Source of the DNA: Kangiellaceae bacterium
Lineage (GTDB): Bacteria; Pseudomonadota; Gammaproteobacteria; Enterobacterales; Kangiellaceae
Reading direction: 5' to 3'
Assembly: GCA_019090895.1 (NCBI GenBank)
Contig: JAHRVB010000187.1
Coordinates: 1 to 49,795 of the forward strand
Length of the DNA stretch: 49,795 nt
How positions within the stretch are numbered: the first letter of the stretch is position 1; the number at the start of each line of letters is the position of its first letter. The notes below the pieces were generated by a model. It did not search any database. It saw nothing but the letters and a program-made list of their open reading frames with translations, and was not told the origin of the DNA. Made by a program: the position numbers and the translations under genes. Below, piece after piece: positions 8,562-16,800 of this stretch.

Positions 8562-9275
8562 ATGCGACCTAGTGGCAGAACCAGTAATCAATTACGTCCA
8601 ATTAATATCACCCGCCAATTTACCAACCATGCGGAAGGCTCTGTGCTTATCGAAATGGGTGAAACCAGAGTGCTTTGTACCGCATCGGTAGAAGAAGGAG
8701 TTCCTCGATTTTTGAAGGGTAAAAAGCAAGGATGGCTTACCGCAGAATACGGCATGTTGCCTCGGGCGACTCACACTCGAAATAATCGAGAAGCAGCACG
8801 CGGAAAACAAAGCGGTCGAACTCAAGAAATCCAACGTCTAATCGGCCGTTCGTTACGTGCAGCCATTGATTTATCGTTGTTAGGTGAATTCACGATCACT
8901 ATCGATTGCGATGTGTTGCAGGCTGATGGAGGTACACGAACAGCCTCTATTTCAGGCGGTTGTATTGCGCTGACAGAAGCCGTGAATCATCTAATTCGGA
9001 AGGGCAAAATAAAAACTAATCCAATGAAACACATGATTGCTGCTGTTTCAGTTGGTATTTACAAAGGCACTCCTGTTTTGGATTTAGATTATCCAGAAGA
9101 TTCAGTTGCTGAAACCGATATGAATGTCGTGATGAACGAAGAAAGTGGTATTATCGAGATTCAAGGTACAGCGGAAGGTGCGACATTTAATCAACAAGAG
9201 CTGACTGAAATGATGAACCTAGGTCATCAAGGTATCAGAGAGATCATTGAAGCACAAAAAGCAGCGTTAGCTTAA
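8562..9275 (+). CDS. rph: Ribonuclease PH
   Basis: 237 residues, full length for the family. Conserved start [14 protein letters not shown], phosphate-binding arginine region [18 protein letters not shown], and the [18 protein letters not shown] motif. It is a phosphate-dependent 3'-5' exoribonuclease that trims tRNA 3' ends and assembles as a hexameric ring. The frame is intact, unlike the frameshifted rph of E. coli K-12. RBS CGGAGAACGA precedes the ATG. Confidence 0.97.
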   Translation: MRPSGRTSNQLRPINITRQFTNHAEGSVLIEMGETRVLCTASVEEGVPRFLKGKKQGWLTAEYGMLPRATHTRNNREAARGKQSGRTQEIQRLIGRSLRAAIDLSLLGEFTITIDCDVLQADGGTRTASISGGCIALTEAVNHLIRKGKIKTNPMKHMIAAVSVGIYKGTPVLDLDYPEDSVAETDMNVVMNEESGIIEIQGTAEGATFNQQELTEMMNLGHQGIREIIEAQKAALA

Positions 9276-9298
9276 CCTCTCGTAAAGTTTACCAACTT

Positions 9299-9325
9299 TG
9301 CCGACTATCGGATCGATGGTCGGCA
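9299..9325 (+). terminator. Stable hairpin after rph
   Basis: A 12-bp stem with one G-T wobble (9299-9310 with 9314-9325) closes a 3-nt loop 24 bp after the rph stop. There is no T-tract after it, so it is more likely a 3'-end stabiliser or a Rho-dependent end than a classic intrinsic terminator. Confidence 0.5.
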
Positions 9326-9408
9326 GTTATCAATTTGGTATTCTCTATCTTTATTTCAAAATGCTTTATAATTCCCGATGGAACTCTCATAAAACCTTCT
9401 AAGTGTTT

Positions 9409-9424
9409 GTAAAGTTAATGTAAA
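9409..9424 (+). promoter_or_regulatory. CpxR-like box before the VWA gene
   Basis: GTAAA-GTTAAT-GTAAA: two GTAAA half-sites separated by 6 bp, the same geometry as the site in front of cpxR at 33702-33717. It lies 96 bp before the start codon at 9520, upstream of an AT-rich stretch that could hold the promoter. Consensus for CpxR is tandem GTAAA with about 5 bp spacing. Confidence 0.45.
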
Positions 9425-9519
9425 CCGAGGCCCAAAATTGTTTACTTTTTTGCGTCTTAAATAAAATCAAGTTATTGGTTAATCTATCACTCTCAATAGA
9501 AGATTGTTTGGAGAAGACC

Positions 9520-10701
9520 ATGCATAAACGAACCTCTGTATTACTATCAATAATCGCCGCCTTAACGGTGACAGCCGCCCCACTTACGACACTCGCACAT
9601 AACAAAGGCGATATTAAAAAACACCTTATTACTACAGTGCCAAAACATAAACCGAAGATTCAACTAGCAATATTATTGGATACTAGTGGCAGTATGGATG
9701 GTTTGATCGATCAAACTCGCAATCAAATCTGGCAGGTCGTCAACGAGTTTTCAACCGCAAAACGAAATGGCGTAACCCCAATATTAGAGGTCGCATTGTT
9801 TGAATATGGAAACGATGGGAATCCAAGAGATACCGGTTTTGTGCGAATGTTAAATAACTTTACTCAAGAATTAGATAAGGTTTCCGAAGGATTATTTTCA
9901 TTAACCACTAATGGTGGAAGCGAATACTGCGGGTTCGCAATTAAGACAGCTGTCCGTAGCTTAAACTGGAGTCACAATAATAATGATATTAAAACCATTT
10001 TTATTGCTGGTAATGAACCTTTTACACAAGGTCCCGTTAATTACAGAGATGCATTGCAATTAGCGAGTCGGCATGGAATAGCCGTTAATACAATTCATGC
10101 GGGCGATCATCAAGTGGGTATTGAAACAGGTTGGCAAAGTGGTGCGTTGATTGCCGGAGGCGATTACATGAGCATCGACAGCAATCGCCGAGCCGTTCAT
10201 GTACTCGCACCACAAGATAGACGCATAGCTGAACTAAACTCTCAGTTAAATAACACTTACGTGCCTTATGGCAGTAAAGGAAAAGAAAAGTCTCGACGAC
10301 AAAAAGAACAAGATACCAATACTCGAAATATTTCTGCTGGCTTGTTATCTAAGCGTGCTATCACCAAATCATCCAGTTATTACAACAATGCCAAATGGGA
10401 TCTAGTTGATGCTTTGGCGGAAGGAGAAATTACAGACGATGAACTGTTAAAAATGGAATCAAGCAATCTACCAGAAGAAATGAAACCTATGTCGAACGAT
10501 GAAAAGAAAAAATACATTGCAGAAAAAAGTGGCCAGCGATCGCAACTTAAACAAGAGATTAAGGCCCTGAGCGAAAAACGAAAAGTGTATGTAAATGAGC
10601 AAAAAAAGAAACAAGTGGCGGCAGCACCTAGTATGAGTGATGCTTTAACTAAGGCCATTAAAAAACAAGCAGCTGAGAAAAACTATCAATTGGAAAAATA
10701 G
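9520..10701 (+). CDS. Exported von Willebrand factor A domain protein
   Basis: 393 residues from the ATG at 9520, chosen because GGAG lies 6 bp upstream and a signal peptide follows (MHKRTSVLLSIIAALTVTAA, likely cleaved near LAHN). The open frame extends further upstream without a ribosome site. The VWA domain spans about 47-240 with the metal-ion site D54-x-S56-x-S58. The C-terminal 120 residues are Lys/Glu-rich and probably coiled coil (MKPMSNDEKKKYI, KQEIKALSEKRKVY). Periplasmic binding or scaffolding is likely; the ligand is unknown. A CpxR-like box upstream suggests envelope-stress control. Confidence 0.8.
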   Translation: MHKRTSVLLSIIAALTVTAAPLTTLAHNKGDIKKHLITTVPKHKPKIQLAILLDTSGSMDGLIDQTRNQIWQVVNEFSTAKRNGVTPILEVALFEYGNDGNPRDTGFVRMLNNFTQELDKVSEGLFSLTTNGGSEYCGFAIKTAVRSLNWSHNNNDIKTIFIAGNEPFTQGPVNYRDALQLASRHGIAVNTIHAGDHQVGIETGWQSGALIAGGDYMSIDSNRRAVHVLAPQDRRIAELNSQLNNTYVPYGSKGKEKSRRQKEQDTNTRNISAGLLSKRAITKSSSYYNNAKWDLVDALAEGEITDDELLKMESSNLPEEMKPMSNDEKKKYIAEKSGQRSQLKQEIKALSEKRKVYVNEQKKKQVAAAPSMSDALTKAIKKQAAEKNYQLEK

Positions 10702-10737
10702 AGCGTCAAATCCTATCTGGCGAATTATTTCAGTTTT

Positions 10738-11898
10738 CTATTTCTCTACATCAGTAAACAAATCGAGAGTTAGCAGCGCTAATTGAAAAACGTTAGCGCT
10801 TTTCTCTCCACTAACATTCTTAACCACCACGATAGAATGATTATGCTCAAGACATAAAATCATCATAGTCGTTCCGCCCATACTGCCTCCGGCGTGCATA
10901 ACGGAGTTGGCATGCCGGTTCATGACATTAATTGCTTGTTGATTTAACACCGGCTCCTTTTTATAATTTTTGAGGTAGGAATCAAAACCAACAAGCCAAC
11001 CAATACCAAAATTGGAGCCCTTATTTCCAGCTGTTTTGGTCATCATTTGAGTCAGTGACGCTTGCTTCAAATAACCTTCTTGAGCATGGGCCATTGCAAA
11101 CTTTGCAACATCACTTGCTGAGGAAAGAAAACCGCCACCTGCGTATTTGTAGCTGCTATTGACCGCGGGCGAGTTATAAAGCTGTTTGTTTCGATAGGAG
11201 TAAGGCGTATGCCGATTTTTAATTATTGGCGCATGATCATCGAACGTAGTGTCGTTTAATTCCAAAGGGAATATTACTTCGTCTCGAATTATTTGTTTGA
11301 AGTTACGAACTTTATCCCCCTTTTCCATGGCTGCACTAACAAGAGTCCAAGCATAGGTAGAATAACTGAACGACTTGCCAGGCTGAAATTTCAAAGAATC
11401 TTGCTTGAATATCGCGAGAGCGTCAGTACGCGTTGAGTATTGTTTATTGGATAGAAATTCCTTACCACGATAATGACGAATTCCCGAGGTGTGATTCGTA
11501 AGCTGCCTCAAACTAATGGAAGGGTGCTTGTTTGGCCATTCTGCTACAAGCTGGCCTATAGGACTGTCAAAGTCTATCTTTCCTTGTTGATGAAGTCTCA
11601 TTAAAGCAGAAGCCGTGATGACCTTAGCAATACTGCCGATCCTTAGCTTGGTTTGGGAAGTCATAGGGATATTGTTTTCTAGATTAGCAAAACCGAACCC
11701 CTTGGCCCAAACGATACCATCTTCATTAGCGGTGGCTACGCTAATACCAGGAACCGATGGCGATGATACGGCTTGGCTGAAGAGTCGTTCAGCTTTTTCA
11801 ACAGCGCTATTTGCGGTTGCCTTAGTGGCAAGTAATAGCAACAATATCGTTGTCGTTCCAAAGAGTCCTTTTGGTAGACCGGTTAAATTTAAAGTCAT
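10738..11898 (-). CDS. Exported serine hydrolase, beta-lactamase (class C/PBP4-like) family
   Basis: 386 residues with an N-terminal signal peptide (about 1-29). Catalytic motifs: S89-I-A-K92 (SxxK), a Tyr motif in FSYSTYAW, and HAGGS near the C-terminus in place of KTG. These belong to the serine beta-lactamase-related superfamily, which contains esterases, D-aminopeptidases and carboxypeptidases as well as lactamases. The HAGG variant of the third motif is typical of the esterase/peptidase-like members, so antibiotic hydrolysis should not be assumed. Monocistronic; convergent with the VWA gene. Confidence 0.88.
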   Translation of the reverse strand: MTLNLTGLPKGLFGTTTILLLLLATKATANSAVEKAERLFSQAVSSPSVPGISVATANEDGIVWAKGFGFANLENNIPMTSQTKLRIGSIAKVITASALMRLHQQGKIDFDSPIGQLVAEWPNKHPSISLRQLTNHTSGIRHYRGKEFLSNKQYSTRTDALAIFKQDSLKFQPGKSFSYSTYAWTLVSAAMEKGDKVRNFKQIIRDEVIFPLELNDTTFDDHAPIIKNRHTPYSYRNKQLYNSPAVNSSYKYAGGGFLSSASDVAKFAMAHAQEGYLKQASLTQMMTKTAGNKGSNFGIGWLVGFDSYLKNYKKEPVLNQQAINVMNRHANSVMHAGGSMGGTTMMILCLEHNHSIVVVKNVSGEKSANVFQLALLTLDLFTDVEK

Positions 11899-11992
11899 AA
11901 TTCCTTCCCGAGAAATTGTCAGCTAAAACGCAATTAGATTCTACATTTTTGTCAAAACCAATAACTTATTACCAAGCAACTCTTCACTGCTG

Positions 11993-12949
11993 TTAACCAA
12001 GTCGATTAACCAAGATCTGCTCGAACTTAACCTGATCCTTGGCAAAATTACGAATACCTTCTGCCGTTTTCTCAGTCGCCATGGCGTCTTCATTCATCTG
12101 CCATCTAAATTTTTGCTCGGTCATAACAATAGGTCTATCAAGAATTTGTTCTGGCTCAAACAATTTTCGTTCTAAAGTTCCTTCTATCTGAGTCAACTCA
12201 GCCATTAAATCAGGACTAATCGTTAACCGGTCACAACCAGCCAACGCTGTAATTTCACCGATATTTCTAAAGCTTGCTCCCATTACAATGGTTGAGTATT
12301 GATGCTGCTTATAATAGTCAAATATTTTACTCACGGACTCTACACCAGGATCATCCTCTGAAGTATAGTCTTGTTTACCCGTCGATTTTTTAAACCAATC
12401 CAAAATACGCCCCACAAACGGAGAAATTAAAAAGACGCCAGCCTCAGCTGCGGCTCTGGCTTGTGCAAAGCTGAATAGCAAGGTCAAATTACAATTAATT
12501 CCTTCCTTTTCCAAAATTTCTGCGGCTTTAATACCCTCCCAAGTGGAAGCGATTTTTATCAGAATGCGTGACTTGGTGAATCCTTTAGCATCGTATAGAG
12601 CAATTATTTTTCTTGCTTTTTCAACCGTAGCAGTAACATCGTACGATAACCGAGCATCGACTTCTGTTGATACTCGGCCAGGTACTAAGGAAAGTAATTT
12701 ACAACCAATGAGCACGCTAAGATAATCGCTGGCTTCGACTAAACGCTTTTGCGGATCGTTTGCTTTTGATTTCGCGTAATCGACCGCTTCTTGAATGGTT
12801 TCCTGGTATTCAGGTAAGGCCATTGCTTTAAGTATTAATGAGGGATTTGTCGTTGCATCTTCTGGGGAGAATGCTTCTAAGGCTGTAAAATCACCTGTAT
12901 CCGCTACAACTTTGGTCATTGTTTTTAATTGTTCGAGTTGATTTGTCAT
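11993..12949 (-). CDS. tal: Transaldolase
   Basis: 318 residues, TalB-type length. The Schiff-base lysine is K132 in [18 protein letters not shown]. Other conserved parts are [22 protein letters not shown] and [10 protein letters not shown]. It exchanges a dihydroxyacetone unit between sedoheptulose-7-phosphate and glyceraldehyde-3-phosphate in the non-oxidative pentose phosphate pathway. It lies 80 bp after the zinc-ribbon gene on the same strand, so it may be read through from the large operon, although metabolically unrelated. Confidence 0.96.
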   Translation of the reverse strand: MTNQLEQLKTMTKVVADTGDFTALEAFSPEDATTNPSLILKAMALPEYQETIQEAVDYAKSKANDPQKRLVEASDYLSVLIGCKLLSLVPGRVSTEVDARLSYDVTATVEKARKIIALYDAKGFTKSRILIKIASTWEGIKAAEILEKEGINCNLTLLFSFAQARAAAEAGVFLISPFVGRILDWFKKSTGKQDYTSEDDPGVESVSKIFDYYKQHQYSTIVMGASFRNIGEITALAGCDRLTISPDLMAELTQIEGTLERKLFEPEQILDRPIVMTEQKFRWQMNEDAMATEKTAEGIRNFAKDQVKFEQILVNRLG

Positions 12950-13029
12950 TGAGCTGTATACCAGTTGAATTAAAAATTAGGTAAACCTTATGACTTCCTT
13001 GTTCGTCAGTCAACTAACTATTTCAGCTA

Positions 13030-13590
13030 TTAGTTCTGGTTTACATAAAAAAGCAATCGCTCTTTATTGGGATGCTCAGATACCCACTGCTTGAATTCCT
13101 TAGCTTTGGCTAACTCGGTTTCAGTGACATATTGTAAAAGCCGATTATCTCTCGCATCCTGAGTGGCTTGTTTTCGTAGTTTAGTTTGCCATTGCTCAGA
13201 GAAAACTAGCGGCATTTTTCGGTTAAGCTCTAACATTTTGAGCAATTGCCATTCGCCTTTATCTAACCATGCCTCATCACAAAAAGAGCAGAGATCGAGC
13301 TTGTTATCACTTTCGCCAGAAATTCTGAATTTGAGCATTAGCCGAGTACATTTAGGACAGCTCATCGCAGAGTTTGTTTCTTCGGTTGTACCAATAAGCG
13401 CTTGTAAAGGGGTACTTGATTCTTGATCGTCTTGTGGCTGCTGAAGATCCAACGGCGTACGTTCAACCCAATCTCGATAATAAAGTAAAGCGACCAATGC
13501 ACCTTCACAAGTATTACAACCCATCGCCGACAACCCATGTTCTAACTTAGTTGGTTGCAAAGCGCCAGAGTGACATTTAGGACATTGCAT
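13030..13590 (-). CDS. Zinc-ribbon protein (zf-TFIIB type)
   Basis: 186 residues with two zinc ribbons. The N-terminal one (MQCPKCHSGALQP ... CNTCEGALV) is followed near residue 75 by a zf-TFIIB type ribbon (SCPKCTRLMLKF ... LCSFCDEAWLDKGEW). No enzyme domain or membrane segment is visible. The start codon directly abuts the stop of the PHA-granule-family gene, so it is the last gene of the PspA-flotillin operon. Its role there is unknown; zinc ribbons of this type often occur with membrane or adaptor proteins. Confidence 0.75.
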   Translation of the reverse strand: MQCPKCHSGALQPTKLEHGLSAMGCNTCEGALVALLYYRDWVERTPLDLQQPQDDQESSTPLQALIGTTEETNSAMSCPKCTRLMLKFRISGESDNKLDLCSFCDEAWLDKGEWQLLKMLELNRKMPLVFSEQWQTKLRKQATQDARDNRLLQYVTETELAKAKEFKQWVSEHPNKERLLFYVNQN

Positions 13591-13878
13591 TTAAGACTCC
13601 TCTCGTACATGTTGATTAACAGCTTTAACTATTTTAGTTTCAATTTGAGAGCTAAGCGCTCGATACATCAACCCAAGATTAAGATTTAATTCGAATATTG
13701 AATCAGTGATAAATATTCTACCGTTAGCGCCCTTTCTTCGAAAGGTAAACTCTGACTCGCTTTCCCACTCAGAATTAAACGTTATTTTTTCTTCAATTGA
13801 TTGCATCATCAAATTGATCTTAGTTTTTAATTCGGTAATTGTTAGTTCATGTTCTCGAGATACGTGTATATTGGCCAT
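13591..13878 (-). CDS. Polyhydroxyalkanoate-granule-region family protein (PHA_gran_rgn)
   Basis: 95 residues. The pattern HVSREHELTITELKTKINLM, then a W-x-F-x-RKGANGRI strand region and LNLNLGLMYRALSSQIETKI, fits the small family called putative polyhydroxyalkanoic acid system protein. The family is named after loci near PHA granule genes, but no PHA synthase, phasin or depolymerase occurs in this window. Here it stands between the giant ATPase (9 bp gap) and a zinc-ribbon gene (no gap), so a function in the PspA-flotillin system is more plausible than PHA storage. Confidence 0.65.
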   Translation of the reverse strand: MANIHVSREHELTITELKTKINLMMQSIEEKITFNSEWESESEFTFRRKGANGRIFITDSIFELNLNLGLMYRALSSQIETKIVKAVNQHVREES

Positions 13879-13887
13879 TTGTTTCTG

Positions 13888-16800
13888 CTATAGCTTTTTA
13901 TTTTTCGTTTGTTTGCTCTTTTGTGACTGCTTTTCAATCATTTCTAACTTATCACTGATATCGGTCATCTTTTGATGAGTCCCTAAATCCAAATCCAACT
14001 TGCCACTCATGATCTTAATTAGTGGCGTTAGACTCTTATCAAGTGCATCGGCTATATCTTTACCGATGGTGTCTGGCTGATTCTTACCGGTCTGTTTAGA
14101 CACACTCTTAAAAGTTTCAGAAAGATGATTGATCGCTTGCACCACCGAATCGACTGACTGCAAATTATTTTCATCGTGTTGTGATGTTCCCAAATTTGAA
14201 ATTGAATTTGCTAGGCTTTGGTTAATCGTTTGATTTGATTCATTATTCGAAATAGAAATTCTCTTCCATTCATCGAATCCCGTTACTAAGTCATTTAGTT
14301 GAACAACAATTTTATTACCGGCATCTGAGTCATCGCCTCCCATTGCTTTATTGCGTGCAAAATCCTTTTTAATCTTCTCCCATCGCTCTCTTTCTTCATC
14401 GCTCAAACAATCTCGAAGCTCCGCAAGTTTTAATAGGTTTGCTTCAGTTCCAGTGGTCAGCAGTTGAGACTCTCCTAAATAGTGATCGTCAATCAGTCGA
14501 GTGATTTCATCCTCAGTCATTATGGAAGAAATCTTTTCAGACATTTTGTTCATATTTCTATACGAGCCCTGAAGCTTAAAAGCAGGTTCTGTTCTATATT
14601 TGTCATCTTGTGCACTGGCTGCTATATATTCACGGTTGACTCGCCATACAACCTGTTGCACTGCCTGCATTTTTTGCAGCACAGCAACGATCTCTTTCAC
14701 TTCAGCACCGCTGTACTGATGAGAAAGATCCGTTGCGGCAACATTTTTGCCGTTAGCCATATCAATAAACTTATAAACATCGGACATTTCTCGGGTCGCC
14801 AACGGCGCTAATATCGGATTAGAAGTGAGTGAGTTCTCGATGTAACTCAACGCGAATACCTCTTCTTTCCCGCCTAAAACATCACCTAAATTATAGATAT
14901 CCGCTCGATTAGCAAGCATATCCGGAATCTGGAATGCGTCACCAGATTCTGTGTAAGGATTTCCAGCCATCACGACACAGAACTTTTTACCTCTCATATC
15001 ATAGGTCTTTGGTTGTTTCTTCCAAACGCCTTCAATTCGTCTAGTTCCATCACACAACGAAATGAATTTTTGTAAAAACTCACTATTAGTATGCTGGATA
15101 TCATCTAAATACAGCATCACATTATTGCCCATTTCAAGAGCAAGGTTAAGTTTCTCCAGCTCTTGTTTTGCTGCACTATTATCTGCTTGCTCTGGGTCAA
15201 CAGAGGTAACATCGTGCCCAATCACGGGACAGTTAATCTTCATAAATATTAAACCTAATCGATCAGCAACATACTCCATCAAGGTTGTTTTACCGTATCC
15301 GGGAGGTGATATCATCAATAGTAGGCCCATTAAATCAGTTCGTTTCTTATCACCAACTGTACCAATCTGTTTTGCTAAATTATCGCCAATCAGTGGCAAA
15401 TAAACATCGTTGATAAGTTTATTTCGAACGAATGAGGATAATGGTTTGGCTTTAAATTCGTGCAATCTAAGTTGAGTTCGTTGTTCGTTAACCACATCAG
15501 AACGAAGTTGATGATATTGGTGATAACCAGGTAAAACAACCTCAACATGGTGCTGGTTTCTGTCAAGAAACTCATCGAGCTGAATCGTTAATTGTCGATC
15601 TGAAATTCGGTTATGGGTACCAATGAGACCTTCTACATCGACTTGAATATCGATTTGTCTATCTTGTCGATCGATTCTTTTTTCTGCATTAAGAATTCCG
15701 ATAGCCTCACCAATAAAGCTAGTATAACGTTCTTTGCTCTGAGACTGAGTAAATGCCGACAACCAGCTCTCCGCTAGTTGCCAACGCTTTCCAATTTGTC
15801 CCTTAATATCGCTCAAGGCTTTCTGGTAGTCTTGCCAAACATTGTTGGTCGTCAAGTGAGTGATAAAATCTTCACAGAGCTGCCTCGCATACTTACTGGT
15901 AGAAAAACTAACCGTTTGATTTGCCAGTTCATCAACCAAATACTCACTGGCACTGGATACATTTTGTTGAGTGACTTCTAGTTCAAACTTAGTGACGAAC
16001 TCAGTCAACTCTGCTTCAATTTCATTTCTGAGAAGGAACTTCGCTTTACCATCTGAAAACACGGTGGCCATTTGGCTGGCAGATTTCGCTTTTTGCTGCC
16101 ACAGTTTTTGCTGTCCCCCCCCCTGAAGGTTGGCCCAATAAATACACGCGAGCCCTCGGGACAACGGAGAGTACTTAAATACCCCAGCCATTTCGTAAAT
16201 CGAAACAAGTTGCTGAAGAATTTTAACCGCGTCATGATCATGAATACCTTTCTCGTAGCCGTCTCTAAATCGAGGTGAAGCATAATCAGTGACAAGGCTA
16301 GTCAGTTCTTTAACATCTGCTGCAGCCAGACTTAAACGACTCCAAGAGAGATTATCTTGATTTGATTCTGCCGCTTTCAAAACACTAAAAGCCAAATACT
16401 CCGAGCGGTATAGACTCTCCGTTTCAGACGGTACTACCATCGGCCAATATTCTGAAAGATCCGTTAATCGGTTATTTTCAAGTCGTTCGAAGAAGTCAGT
16501 TCCAGTTAATCGAATGAAAAGCTCTTTGTCCTTGGGTAAAATAGTTAAATCGAGATCCTGCTTATTGACAGCAAATTTATGCCGGGGCCCCAGCTTAATC
16601 ACATGGCCACCGTCTTCATATAAATCGTTTTGGTCTCTTAAAGAACGAATCGCTTGTTGTTTGGCCGCTTTAAGTTGAGAATCAATATCTTCGGCTTTGA
16701 CGCTATCGCCGTACTCATGCAGTTGTCCAATAATGTCGCGAATCTTAGTAACCAATCCATCGGAAGCAAAAAATGTATTCAGTTCATCTTGCTCATTAAA

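Noticed and set aside
10738-11898. Antibiotic-resistance beta-lactamase
   Set aside because: The third motif is HAGG rather than KTG and the protein resembles esterase/peptidase members.
16005-16295. 96-residue frame inside the giant ATPase gene
   Set aside because: A same-strand shadow in another frame around the G9 tract; no start site or known motif.
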